Shown: in pieces, positions 52,036 to 60,453 of the stretch
Layout of the letters: every line of letters starts with the position of its first letter
Numbering within the stretch: position 1 is the stretch's first letter
Source of the DNA: Phytopseudomonas seleniipraecipitans
GTDB taxonomy: Bacteria > Pseudomonadota > Gammaproteobacteria > Pseudomonadales > Pseudomonadaceae
Direction: 5' to 3'
DNA length: 64,000 bases
NCBI RefSeq assembly: GCF_900102335.1
Contig: NZ_FNBM01000010.1
Coordinates: forward strand, 124,001 to 188,000
Position numbers and translations under genes: made by a program
The notes under the pieces: generated by a model
The model's database searches: none
What the model saw: the letters and a program-made list of their open reading frames with translations, nothing else
What the model was told of the DNA's origin: nothing

Positions 52036-53280
52036 TTATCGGTTTGTTGATTGCAGCCAGCGGACGATGCCCTGGCCGGCCACGCGGCCGCTGGCGAAGC
52101 AGGCGGTCAGCAGGTAGCCACCGGTAGGCGCTTCCCAGTCGAGCATTTCGCCCGCGCAGAACGTGCCGGGCAGGGCGGTCAGCATCAGTGCCTCGTCGAG
52201 CGCTTCGAACGGCACGCCACCGGCACTGCTGATCGCTTCTTCCAGTGGGCGTGGTCTACGCAGCTCGATGGGCAGAGCCTTGATCGAGGCGGCCAGGCGC
52301 AGCGGATCGGCGAAGTGCTCGGCGGGGGCGAGCTCGCGCAGCAGCGCGGCCTTGGCGCCATCCAGCCCGGCCTGGCGATGCAGGTGTTTGGCCATGGAGT
52401 GCGAGCCACGTGGCTTGCTCAGGGCCTGGCCCAGGGCGTCTTCGCTGCGCTGCGGCAGCAGATCGAGGTGCACCACGCAGCGACCGTCACGGGCGATGCG
52501 CTGACGAATCCCTGCGGACAGCGCATACACCAGGCTGCCTTCGACGCCTGTGGCGGTGAGCACGAACTCACCCTGGCGCAATGCTTCGCCTTGCAGGCCA
52601 AGGGCGACGTTCTTCAGCGGCGCGCCGGCGAACTTTTCCCGCAGCAGCGGGCTCCAGGCGGCCACGTCGAACCCGCAGTTGCTTGGCTGCAGCGGTGCGA
52701 CGGCGATCCCGGCGTGTTGCAGGTGCGCCACCCAGCTACCGTCGGAACCCAGTCGCGGCCAACTGCCGCCACCGAGGGCCAACAGCACGGCATCGGCCTG
52801 GACCGCACGTTCGCCCTCAGGGGCGTGCACGCGCAAGCTGCCGTCGGCATTCCAGCCCAGCCAGCGGTGCCGGTTATGCAGCTGCACGCCGGCTTCGCGC
52901 AGGCGTTTGAGCCAGGCGCGCAGCAGCGGCGCGGCCTTCATGTCGGTGGGGAACACGCGGCCCGAGGTGCCGACGAAAGTCTCGATACCCAGCCCATGAA
53001 TCCACTCGCGCAGTGCGTCGGCATCGAAGCCTTGCAGCAGCGCGTCGACCTGCGGCTGGCGCTCGGCGTAGCGGGCAGCGAAGGCCGGGTAAGGCTCGGA
53101 GTGGGTGATGTTCATGCCGCCGACGCCGGCGAGCAGGAACTTGCGGCCCACCGAAGGCATGGCATCGTAGAGGTCGACCCGCACGCCGGCGAGCGCCAGC
53201 ACCTCGGCAGCCATCAGGCCGGCGGGGCCGCCGCCGATGATGGCGACCGAATGGGCGATGGGCTTGGAAGTATCGGTCAT
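52036..53280 (-). CDS. NAD(P)/FAD-dependent flavoprotein, HI0933/BaiN type
   Basis: A 414-residue flavoprotein. The FAD-binding GGGPAGLMAAEVLALAGVRV is near residue 16, with GRKFLLAGVGGMNITHSEPY, LALGGGSWPRLGSDGSW and C-terminal CAGEMLDWEAPTGGYLLTAC, diagnostic of this group. ATG at 53280 is the start by similarity. Substrate unknown; enzymes of this class reduce double bonds in varied compounds. Confidence 0.88.
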   Translation of the reverse strand: MTDTSKPIAHSVAIIGGGPAGLMAAEVLALAGVRVDLYDAMPSVGRKFLLAGVGGMNITHSEPYPAFAARYAERQPQVDALLQGFDADALREWIHGLGIETFVGTSGRVFPTDMKAAPLLRAWLKRLREAGVQLHNRHRWLGWNADGSLRVHAPEGERAVQADAVLLALGGGSWPRLGSDGSWVAHLQHAGIAVAPLQPSNCGFDVAAWSPLLREKFAGAPLKNVALGLQGEALRQGEFVLTATGVEGSLVYALSAGIRQRIARDGRCVVHLDLLPQRSEDALGQALSKPRGSHSMAKHLHRQAGLDGAKAALLRELAPAEHFADPLRLAASIKALPIELRRPRPLEEAISSAGGVPFEALDEALMLTALPGTFCAGEMLDWEAPTGGYLLTACFASGRVAGQGIVRWLQSTNR

Positions 53281-53311
53281 GGTCGCGTCAGGCTGGGCAA
53301 AGGAGCGAAGT

Positions 53312-54232
53312 TTACCCGAGGCCTCGCTGCTGCCATACCCGCGCGGCGCTGTGATGGAAAATGCCGTGGCGGCGGGCGAGGGCGTAGCGATCTTTGCTAT
53401 AGCCGCCACCGATCACGCCGACCACCGGAATGTCGCGGCCCAGGCAATGATGCAGCACGGCTTCATCGCGGGCGGCCAGGCCGGCGTCGGTCAGCTTCAG
53501 GTAACCGAGGGCGTCTTCCTGATGCACGTCCACGCCGGCGTCGTAGAGCACAATGTCCGGCTGGTACAGCGGCAGCAGGTAGTTGAGGCTGTCATCGACC
53601 ACCTGCAGGTAGTCGCGGTCACCCATGCCGCGCGGCAGCGGGATATCCCAGTCGCTGTCGGCCTTGCGCGCCGGGAAGTTCTGCTCGCAGTGCAGGGATA
53701 CGGTGATCGCGTCATCTACCCCGGCCAGCAGCCGAGCTGTGCCGTCGCCCTGGTGCACGTCGCAATCGAAGATCAGCACGCGTTGCGCCTTGCCGCTGGC
53801 CAGCAGGTAGCGGGCGATCACCGCCAGGTCGTTGAAGATGCAGAAGCCTGCCGGGTAATCGTAATGCGCGTGATGGGTGCCGCCGGCCAAGTGGCAGGCC
53901 AGGCCATGTTGCAGCGCTTTCTCCGTGGCAAGCAGCGAGCCACCGACGGCGCGTACCGTGCGCTGCGCCAGCGCCGGGCTCCAGGGTAGACCGAGGCGGC
54001 GCTGGTCTTCATGACTCAGTTCGCCGCTCAGGTAGCGCTCGATATAGGCCGGGCAGTGGCAGAGGGCGAGGATTGCCGACGGGCACATTTCAGGGCGCAA
54101 TAAATCGGCGTCCCGCGTCAGCCCGCTCTCCACCAGGTGGTCACGCAGCAGGCGGAATTTTTCCATCGGGAAGCGATGGCCGTCGGGAAACGGCGGGCTG
54201 TAATCATCGTGGTAGATCAGCGGCAGCGGCAT
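53312..54232 (-). CDS. Histone deacetylase-like amidohydrolase
   Basis: A 306-residue arginase/deacetylase-fold protein, class IV-like in size. Zinc and catalytic residues are in GGTHHAHYDYPAGFCIFNDL (paired His) and IFDCDVHQGDGTA (Asp-His ligands). The later Asp is in IVLYDAGVDVHQEDALG and the Gly-rich end is VGVIGGGYSKD. Bacterial members deacetylate polyamines, acetoin-linked or protein lysines; target unknown. Confidence 0.9.
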   Translation of the reverse strand: MPLPLIYHDDYSPPFPDGHRFPMEKFRLLRDHLVESGLTRDADLLRPEMCPSAILALCHCPAYIERYLSGELSHEDQRRLGLPWSPALAQRTVRAVGGSLLATEKALQHGLACHLAGGTHHAHYDYPAGFCIFNDLAVIARYLLASGKAQRVLIFDCDVHQGDGTARLLAGVDDAITVSLHCEQNFPARKADSDWDIPLPRGMGDRDYLQVVDDSLNYLLPLYQPDIVLYDAGVDVHQEDALGYLKLTDAGLAARDEAVLHHCLGRDIPVVGVIGGGYSKDRYALARRHGIFHHSAARVWQQRGLG

Positions 54233-54464
54233 ATAATCGTGGCGGTTGGTGAACCCTGGGCAGTATGCACGAGAAGCGAAGTGGATGGGATCGAGCCGCA
54301 GGCGCCGGGTCTACTCCTGCGCCCTAAGCCTCGCGGCGGGCTCAGCCTGCCACCTTCACGGGCACGACAATATTCCTGACCGCCGGCAAAGGCATTACCA
54401 TTCACCCTCCGCGCAGCCCGCGCGTGTCGCAGTATTGCCCTGGGTAGGGGCCGTGGAGAGCCGT

Positions 54465-55334
54465 ATGAGTCAAGTCCTGCAAGAGTTGGTGGCATTGCTG
54501 AGCCTGGAGGCCATCGAAGAAAACCTGTTCCGTGGCGTCAGCCAGGACCTTGGTTTTCGGCAGCTCTTTGGCGGCCAGGTATTGGGGCAGTGCGTGTCTG
54601 CAGCCACTCAGACGGTCGAGGCGGATCGCCATGTGCACTCGCTGCATGGCTACTTTTTGCGCCCGGGCGATGCCACCTTGCCGGTGGTCTATCAGGTTGA
54701 CCGGGTGCGCGACGGCGGCAGCTTCAGCACCCGTCGGGTGACGGCTGTGCAGAAGGGCAAGCCGATTTTCACCTGCAGCGCCTCGTTCCAGTATCAGGAA
54801 GAGGGCCTCCATCACCAGGGGCAGATGCCCGATGTGCCCGGCCCGGAAGGCCTGCGTTCGGAAACCGAGCTGGCCAGTCTGGTGGCCGACTCGCTGCCGC
54901 CACGGGTGCGTGAGCGCGTGCTGTTCGACAAGCCCATCGAGATTCGCCCGGTGGCTGTCGACAATCCTTTCGCCCCTCAGGTGAGCGAGCCGGTCAAGTA
55001 CGTATGGTTCCGCGCCGACGGCGAGCTGCCGGATACGCCGGCCATTCACAAATACCTGCTCGGTTACGCATCGGACTTCAACCTGCTGACCACCTCGATG
55101 CTGCCCCACGGCGTGTCGGTGTGGCAGAAGTTCATGCAGGTCGCCAGTCTCGATCATTCCATCTGGTTCCACGGCAACCTGCGCATGGACGACTGGCTGC
55201 TTTATGCCATGGACAGCCCGTGGGCCGGCAACGCCCGGGGCTTTTCCCGCGGTAGCGTGTTCAATCGCCAGGGGCAACTGGTGGCATCGGTCGCGCAGGA
55301 AGGCCTGATCCGCTTGCGCGAAGACTGGCGTTAA
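54465..55334 (+). CDS. tesB: Acyl-CoA thioesterase II
   Basis: A 289-residue double-hotdog thioesterase that hydrolyses acyl-CoA. It begins MSQVLQELVALLSLEAIEEN and contains FGGQVLGQCVSAATQTV, HSLHGYFLRPGDATLPVVY and catalytic Asp/Thr/Gln region LDHSIWFHGNLRMDDWLLY. Length equals E. coli TesB (286). ATG at 54465 follows GGAGAG. Confidence 0.93.
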   Translation: MSQVLQELVALLSLEAIEENLFRGVSQDLGFRQLFGGQVLGQCVSAATQTVEADRHVHSLHGYFLRPGDATLPVVYQVDRVRDGGSFSTRRVTAVQKGKPIFTCSASFQYQEEGLHHQGQMPDVPGPEGLRSETELASLVADSLPPRVRERVLFDKPIEIRPVAVDNPFAPQVSEPVKYVWFRADGELPDTPAIHKYLLGYASDFNLLTTSMLPHGVSVWQKFMQVASLDHSIWFHGNLRMDDWLLYAMDSPWAGNARGFSRGSVFNRQGQLVASVAQEGLIRLREDWR

Positions 55335-55429
55335 GCGCTGCAGCGTCTCGCTGTGAGCTTTGCCGCAGTGGTGATGATTCCGGCGCCGCCGTATGCTGCG
55401 CCCTGAATTCTGCCGTTGTTGGAGGGGCG

Positions 55430-56026
55430 ATGAGCCTGCAGCGCTACACCCACTGGGTTTTCGACATGGACGGCACGCTGACCATTGCCGTGCATGATTT
55501 TGCCGCCATCCGCGTGGCGCTGGACATCCCGCCCGAGGACGACATTCTGCATCACCTGGCCGCGCTGCCGGCGGAGGTGTCACGAGCCAAACATGCCTGG
55601 CTGCTCGAACACGAGCGGGAGTTGGCCATTGCCGCGCGGCCTGCCGCCGGTGCCGTGGCGCTGGTGCGGGCACTGCGCGCACGTGGTGTGCGCCTGGGCG
55701 TTCTTACCCGCAACGCGCGTGAGCTGGCATTGCTGACGTTGCAGGCCATCGGCGTGGATGATTGCTTTGCGCCTGACGATATTCTTGGCCGTGACGAAGC
55801 GCCGCCCAAGCCTGATCCCGGTGGCCTGCTGCACCTCGCGGATCGTTGGCAGGTGGCGCCGCAGGATATGGTAATGGTCGGCGATCACCGCCACGACCTG
55901 GCCTGTGGCCGTGCGGCGGGGACCGCGACGGTGCTGGTCAACCTGCCGAGCAATCCCTGGCCGATGCTGACCGATCATTTCGTCGCTGATTGCGCGGCGC
56001 TGCAGCGCTTGTCACTGGGCACCTGA
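55430..56026 (+). CDS. HAD-superfamily hydrolase (phosphoglycolate-phosphatase-like)
   Basis: A 198-residue HAD phosphatase: motif I WVFDMDGTLT, motif II VLTRNARE, motif III and IV KPDPGGLLHLADRW and MVMVGDHRHDLACGRAAG. The cap is small. ATG at 55430 has GGAGG upstream. Its last 52 bases overlap the convergent cueR coding end. Substrate unknown. Confidence 0.9.
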   Translation: MSLQRYTHWVFDMDGTLTIAVHDFAAIRVALDIPPEDDILHHLAALPAEVSRAKHAWLLEHERELAIAARPAAGAVALVRALRARGVRLGVLTRNARELALLTLQAIGVDDCFAPDDILGRDEAPPKPDPGGLLHLADRWQVAPQDMVMVGDHRHDLACGRAAGTATVLVNLPSNPWPMLTDHFVADCAALQRLSLGT

Positions 56027-56433
56027 GCGCGCGAGCAGCTCCTGTCGCCGGCCTGCAGGTCTTCGAGGATCGGGCAGTCGGGTCGCTGATTGCCCTGGCA
56101 GTGATCGACCAGGTTCTGCAGCGTATCGCGCAAGGCCTCGAGTTCGACGATCTTCTGATTGAGCGCGTCGATATGCTCGACCGCCAGTGCTTTTACATCG
56201 GCGCTGGCGCGTTCGCGGTCGTGCCACAGGGCCAGTAACTTGCCCGACTCGGCAAGCGAGAAGCCCAGGTCACGCGCGCGGCGGATAAAGCGCAGACGCT
56301 GCAGGTCGTTTTCGCCGTACTGGCGATAACCGCTTTCGCTGCGCCCGGCATTGGGCAACAGGCCAATGGTTTCGTAATAGCGGATCATCTTGGCGCTGAG
56401 CCCGGTGTGCTTCGCCGCCTGGCCGATATTCAT
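55975..56433 (-). CDS. cueR: CueR copper-sensing MerR-type regulator
   Basis: A 152-residue MerR regulator: HTH MNIGQAAKHTGLSAKMIRYY then ETIGLLPNAGRSESGYRQYG, dimerisation helix, and the metal loop CQGNQRPDCPILEDL. The two cysteines are separated by seven residues, as in CueR sensors of Cu+. The tail beyond DLQAG is about 20 residues longer than E. coli CueR and overlaps the HAD gene. It begins inside the copA stop codon (4-base overlap), so copA and cueR are one operon. Confidence 0.93.
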   Translation of the reverse strand: MNIGQAAKHTGLSAKMIRYYETIGLLPNAGRSESGYRQYGENDLQRLRFIRRARDLGFSLAESGKLLALWHDRERASADVKALAVEHIDALNQKIVELEALRDTLQNLVDHCQGNQRPDCPILEDLQAGDRSCSRAQVPSDKRCSAAQSATK

Positions 56434-58832
56434 CGTGTTTCCTCGCTCGAGTGGTGGGGGCGCCAGGTTTTCAGCAGTAATGCATTGCTCACCACGCTGA
56501 CGCTCGACAACGCCATTGCCGCCCCGGCGAGCATCGGGTTGAGCAGGCCGAAGGCGGCCAGCGGAATGCCCACCAAGTTATAGACGAACGCCCAGAACAG
56601 GTTCTGGCGGATTTTCGCGTAGGTGCGCCGGGCGATGTCCAGGGCAGCGGGCACCAGGCGTGGATCGCCGCGCATCAGCGTGATGCCGGCCGCCTGCATC
56701 GCCACGTCGGTGCCACCGCCCATGGCGATGCCGACATCCGCTGCTGCGAGAGCCGGGGCATCGTTGATGCCATCGCCCACCATGGCTACTACACCGCTGG
56801 CTTTCAATTCGTCGACGATACGCGCCTTGTCCGCAGGCAACACCTGAGCGTGCACCGAGTCGATGCCAAGCTGGCGGGCGACGGCCTGTGCGCTGCCCTG
56901 ATTATCACCGCTGATCAGGTGGCTGCCGATGTGCCGCCGGCCTAGCTCGGCGATTGCTTCATGGGCTCCGTCTTTCAGGGTGTCGCCAAAGGCGAAGAGC
57001 GCCAGCACCCGTGGTTGATCGTCGCACTCGATTAGCCACGACAACGTGCGCCCCTCGGCTTCCCAGGCTTGCGCGGCAGTTGCCAGTTCGGCCGGCTCGC
57101 TGGCACCGCTTTCGCCAAGCAGCCGCCGATTACCCAGTTGCAACGACTGCCCGCCAACCTGGCCGGCAATCCCGCGGCCGGCCAACGCCCGGCTGTCTGT
57201 TACCGGAACAAGCGTCATATCTGCCTCCCGGCAGGCCTGCAGTACCGCCTTGGCGAGCGGGTGTTCGCTGCCTTGCTGCAACGCCCCGGCCAGTCGAAGC
57301 GCGTGCTCGGTATCGATATGGGCGCTTTGCAGGTGCGCGATTTGCGGCGTGCCGGAGGTCAGCGTGCCGGTCTTGTCGAAGGCCACCACCGTGACGCCAT
57401 GGGCAATCTCCAGCGCTTCGGCGTCCTTGATCAGAATGCCGTGCTTGGCCGCCACGCCAGTGCCCGCCATGATCGCTGTGGGCGTGGCCAGGCCGAGCGC
57501 GCAGGGGCAGGCGATCACCAGCACGGCGACGGCATTGAGCAGCGCAACCTCCAAGCCGGCGCCAAGGCCCAGCCAGATGATCAGGGTGAGCAGCGCGATC
57601 AGCAGCACCACCGGCACGAACACCTGGCTGACCCGGTCCACCAACTTTTGAATCGGCGCCTTGGCGGCCTGCGCGTCCTCGACCAGGCGGATAATCCGCG
57701 ACAGCACGGTTTCGGCACCCAGCGCGGTGGTCTCGATCAGCAGGCGACCTTCGCCGTTGATCGCGCCGGCGGTCACCGCATCACCGGGCGCCTTGGCCTG
57801 CGGCAGGCTTTCACCGCTGATCATCGCCTCGTCGGCGTGGCTGTCGCCTTCGAGCACCCTGCCGTCCACCGGAAAGCGCTCGCCCGGCTTGACCAGCACC
57901 TGGTCGCCGAGGCTCAGTGCACTGACAGCCACCCGCTGCTCGACGCCGCCCTGCAGGCGTAACGCTTCATCGGGTCGTAGAGCTTGCAAGGCGCGGATGG
58001 CGCTGGTGGTCTGGCGCTTGGCGCGGCTCTCCAGGTATTTGCCCAGCAGGATCAGCGCGATGATCACCGCCGAGGCTTCGAGGTACAGGTGGGGCGCGTG
58101 CCCCGCTGGGGTAATCATCCATTGATACAGGCTCAGGCCGTAACCCGCACTGGTGCCCAGCGCCACCAATTGATCCATATTGCCGGCCCCGCTGCGCAGC
58201 GCGCTCCAGGCGGCTCGGTAGAAGCGCGCGCCGAAAACGAACTGCACTGGGGTGGCCAACAAAAACTGCGCCCAGGCGGGCACTACCAGCTGTATACCGA
58301 ACGGCATCAGCAGCATTGGCAGGACCAGTGGCGTTGCCAGCAGCAACGCCAACATCAACCGCCAGCGCTCGGCTTGCAGGCGCCGGTCGGCAGCGTCGTG
58401 ATCGGGGTTCTGGTCATCTACCGGGCTGGCTGAGTAACCAGCAGAGGTGACGGCAGCCACCAGCGCCTTGGTGTCCACGCCGCTTATGGTCTGCACGTGA
58501 GCTCGCTCGGTGGCCAGGTTGACGCTGGCAGCTATCACCCCAGGCTGTTGGCTCAGCGCCCGCTCGACGCGACCAGTGCAACTGGCGCACGTCATGCCGT
58601 GAATGGCTAGATCTACGGTTTGCGTGGGCACGTGGTAACCGGCTTTCTCTACCGCAGCCAACAGCGCTGGCAGCTGTTCGGCTGGGGCCTCGACGCGTGC
58701 CTGTTCGCTGGCCAGGTTGACGGTCGCGTTATTAACCTGCGACACGCCTCGCAAGGCACGCTCAACGCGGCCGGCGCAGCTCGCGCAAGTCATGCCGGTG
58801 ATTGGCAGGTCCACGGTGGGTGAGGTGTGCAT
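56430..58832 (-). CDS. copA: Copper-exporting P1B-type ATPase
   Basis: An 800-residue Cu+ exporter. Two N-terminal heavy-metal domains carry GMTCASC (residues about 12 and 80). Eight membrane helices follow, with CPC in VLVIACPCALGLATPTAIMA. The phosphorylation motif is DKTGTLTSG and the hinge is MVGDGINDAPALAAADVG. HP is in SEHPLAKAV. ATG at 58832 is used; the longer frame to 58865 has no ribosome binding site. Promoter upstream carries a CueR-type box. Confidence 0.96.
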   Translation of the reverse strand: MHTSPTVDLPITGMTCASCAGRVERALRGVSQVNNATVNLASEQARVEAPAEQLPALLAAVEKAGYHVPTQTVDLAIHGMTCASCTGRVERALSQQPGVIAASVNLATERAHVQTISGVDTKALVAAVTSAGYSASPVDDQNPDHDAADRRLQAERWRLMLALLLATPLVLPMLLMPFGIQLVVPAWAQFLLATPVQFVFGARFYRAAWSALRSGAGNMDQLVALGTSAGYGLSLYQWMITPAGHAPHLYLEASAVIIALILLGKYLESRAKRQTTSAIRALQALRPDEALRLQGGVEQRVAVSALSLGDQVLVKPGERFPVDGRVLEGDSHADEAMISGESLPQAKAPGDAVTAGAINGEGRLLIETTALGAETVLSRIIRLVEDAQAAKAPIQKLVDRVSQVFVPVVLLIALLTLIIWLGLGAGLEVALLNAVAVLVIACPCALGLATPTAIMAGTGVAAKHGILIKDAEALEIAHGVTVVAFDKTGTLTSGTPQIAHLQSAHIDTEHALRLAGALQQGSEHPLAKAVLQACREADMTLVPVTDSRALAGRGIAGQVGGQSLQLGNRRLLGESGASEPAELATAAQAWEAEGRTLSWLIECDDQPRVLALFAFGDTLKDGAHEAIAELGRRHIGSHLISGDNQGSAQAVARQLGIDSVHAQVLPADKARIVDELKASGVVAMVGDGINDAPALAAADVGIAMGGGTDVAMQAAGITLMRGDPRLVPAALDIARRTYAKIRQNLFWAFVYNLVGIPLAAFGLLNPMLAGAAMALSSVSVVSNALLLKTWRPHHSSEETR

Positions 58833-58865
58833 GCTGAGCTCCGATGAATCCTGGCGGTTACCCAC

Positions 58866-58896
58866 AGGATCAACCTTGACCTATGGGTAAGGTCAA
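58866..58896 (-). promoter_or_regulatory. copA promoter with CueR box
   Basis: Arms ACCTT (58873-58877) and AAGGT (58889-58893) form a 21-base dyad. On the minus strand TTGACC (58891-58896) is the -35, then 19 bases to a weak -10 (GATCCT). The long 19-base spacer is characteristic of MerR-type activation. Confidence 0.75.
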
Positions 58897-58927
58897 GCCC
58901 CTCAGCATTCGCGTCTGTCGGCGGGCG

Positions 58928-59314
58928 TTATTGGCTCGAAGGTGCCGGCGTCAGGTAGGGGCCTGAGGCACTGAGACCAATGCGATAACGGCGGATTTCA
59001 CCGGCGCCGAGGCTCAGCCGCTGGCTATCAAGCGGGGTGATGCCGGCCTGGCAGGTCTCCGTACCGATCATGCCCAGGCGCACCGACACATCACCGGGCG
59101 GCAGGTTGAAGGATACCGACTGGCCCTGGAACAACCGCGCCGCCAGTTGATCTTGCAGGTAAACGCCGAACTCGCACGGCGATGCCACCTCCAGGCGCTC
59201 GCGAGAAATGATCAGCACGGCGTAGCCATCGCCCATCGTGGCATGCGACGGCAGCGCTTGAGCTAGGGCAGGCAAGGGCAGACAAAGAAACAGTGAGAGC
59301 AGGAGGCGGGACAT
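58928..59314 (-). CDS. Exported protein of unknown function by the copper genes
   Basis: A 128-residue protein. Signal peptide residues 1-18 (LLLSLFLCLPLPALAQA). Mature part has two cysteines (SPCEFGVYL, TETCQAGI) and beta-type sequence, LEVASPCEFGVYLQDQLAAR. I recognise no family. It lies between copA and copZ, with its own orientation. A copper role would be only positional. Confidence 0.72.
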   Translation of the reverse strand: MSRLLLSLFLCLPLPALAQALPSHATMGDGYAVLIISRERLEVASPCEFGVYLQDQLAARLFQGQSVSFNLPPGDVSVRLGMIGTETCQAGITPLDSQRLSLGAGEIRRYRIGLSASGPYLTPAPSSQ

Positions 59315-59382
59315 GGTCAGACCAGATGAGAGTGGAGTGCTCTGAGCTTGGCTGAGGTTGCCGGGTTCAACAAGCCTAAGGG

Positions 59383-59413
59383 TTGACCTTGACCCGATGG
59401 CAAACTGGATACT
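59383..59413 (+). promoter_or_regulatory. copZ promoter, MerR-type spacing
   Basis: TTGACC (59383-59388), 19 bases, GATACT (59408-59413). The spacer starts TTGACCCGATGG, like the copA box, but the dyad is less perfect. Consistent with CueR control of copZ. Confidence 0.6.
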
Positions 59414-59458
59414 CCACGCAAATCACACGACAGCCCGCCCCGGGCCAAGGAGATGACG

Positions 59459-59677
59459 ATGCAGATATTCAACGTACAAGGCATGACCTGCGAGCATTGC
59501 GTTCGCACTGTGACGGGTGCCGTACAGGCGGTCGACCCGTCAGCGCGGGTCGACGTCGACTTGCCTACGGGCGAGGTGAAAGTGCACACCACGCACCCGG
59601 TCGATCAGGTTCTCGAGGCGATCATCAACTCTGGCTACAAGGCCGAGGCAGTGCCGGCGGCTAAGACCAGTCACTGA
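59459..59677 (+). CDS. copZ: Copper chaperone CopZ
   Basis: A 72-residue Atx1-type chaperone: MQIFNVQGMTCEHCVRTVTG with Cu+-binding MTCEHC, then LPTGEVKVHTTHPVDQVLEA. It passes Cu+ to CopA. ATG at 59459 is preferred over ATG 59453 because AAGGAG (59447-59452) abuts the first. Its end overlaps the convergent TetR gene by 17 bases. Confidence 0.93.
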   Translation: MQIFNVQGMTCEHCVRTVTGAVQAVDPSARVDVDLPTGEVKVHTTHPVDQVLEAIINSGYKAEAVPAAKTSH

Positions 59678-60281
59678 TCAGGCCGCTAAACAGCCCGTCG
59701 ATCATCACCGGCCCGTCGTGCAGCGGGTCGAACAGGCTGTTGTCGCGTAACCAGTCGCTGAGCATTCCCACCACCAGCGCATGCAGGGTGCGAGCCGCGA
59801 GGCGCGGAGTAATGCCTGGACGCAATCGTGATTTCGCCGACGGCTGAGCGAACGTTGCCTCGCACAGGGCGATGAACTGATTGATGAACGCTTCGTGGCG
59901 CTCTTCTGCCTCGCGCAGCTCCTCGGTGAATTCGCAGCGATGTAGCAGCACGGTGAAAATGCGCCGCTTCTGCTCATCGCTGGCGATGCCGGCAATGCCT
60001 TCGACACACAACTCGCGCAGCGCTTGCAGCGCGTCGGCAGCGGCGCTCTCTTGCACGTGCCTGGCCAATTCTTCGGGCGGCAGGCGTACCTGGCTGAGCA
60101 TCTCGTGGAACAAGTGGGCCTTGTTCTGGAAGTGCCAATACACGGCGCCGCGGGTGACACCGGCATGCTTGGCAATATGCTCCAGGCTGGTGTGGGCGAC
60201 GCCTCTTTCCAGGAAGAGCACTTCAGCTGAGGCCAGGATGGCACCGCGGGTAAGTTCGGCTTGTTCTTTGGTTCGACGCAT
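59661..60281 (-). CDS. TetR-family repressor, TtgR/AcrR type
   Basis: A 206-residue repressor. HTH: EHIAKHAGVTRGAVYWHFQN KAHLFHEM (spaced). N-terminus MRRTKEQAELTRGAILASAE is typical of AcrR/TtgR/NalC repressors of drug efflux. Divergent from a Bcr/CflA exporter with a palindromic operator-like site in the spacer. Ligand unknown. Confidence 0.9.
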   Translation of the reverse strand: MRRTKEQAELTRGAILASAEVLFLERGVAHTSLEHIAKHAGVTRGAVYWHFQNKAHLFHEMLSQVRLPPEELARHVQESAAADALQALRELCVEGIAGIASDEQKRRIFTVLLHRCEFTEELREAEERHEAFINQFIALCEATFAQPSAKSRLRPGITPRLAARTLHALVVGMLSDWLRDNSLFDPLHDGPVMIDGLFSGLISDWS

Positions 60282-60344
60282 ACGGCAGGATCAAATCGTT
60301 TCAGAAACGGCGAGTGTAATTATTTTTTTCCTCTTAGGTTTGTT

Positions 60345-60366
60345 TTACAGACGAACTTGTATGTAA
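60345..60366. promoter_or_regulatory. Candidate TetR operator
   Basis: Arms TTACA (60345-60349) and TGTAA (60362-60366) with 12 bases between, in the spacer of the TetR and exporter genes. The region is AT-rich and should also hold the promoters. Confidence 0.5.
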
Positions 60367-60453
60367 TTGTCGGTCTCCATCTATTCATGGGGCGTTCAGC
60401 GCTCCATCCGTTGACCCGGCTTGCCGCCGGGACACTCGTTGAGTACCACGCAC

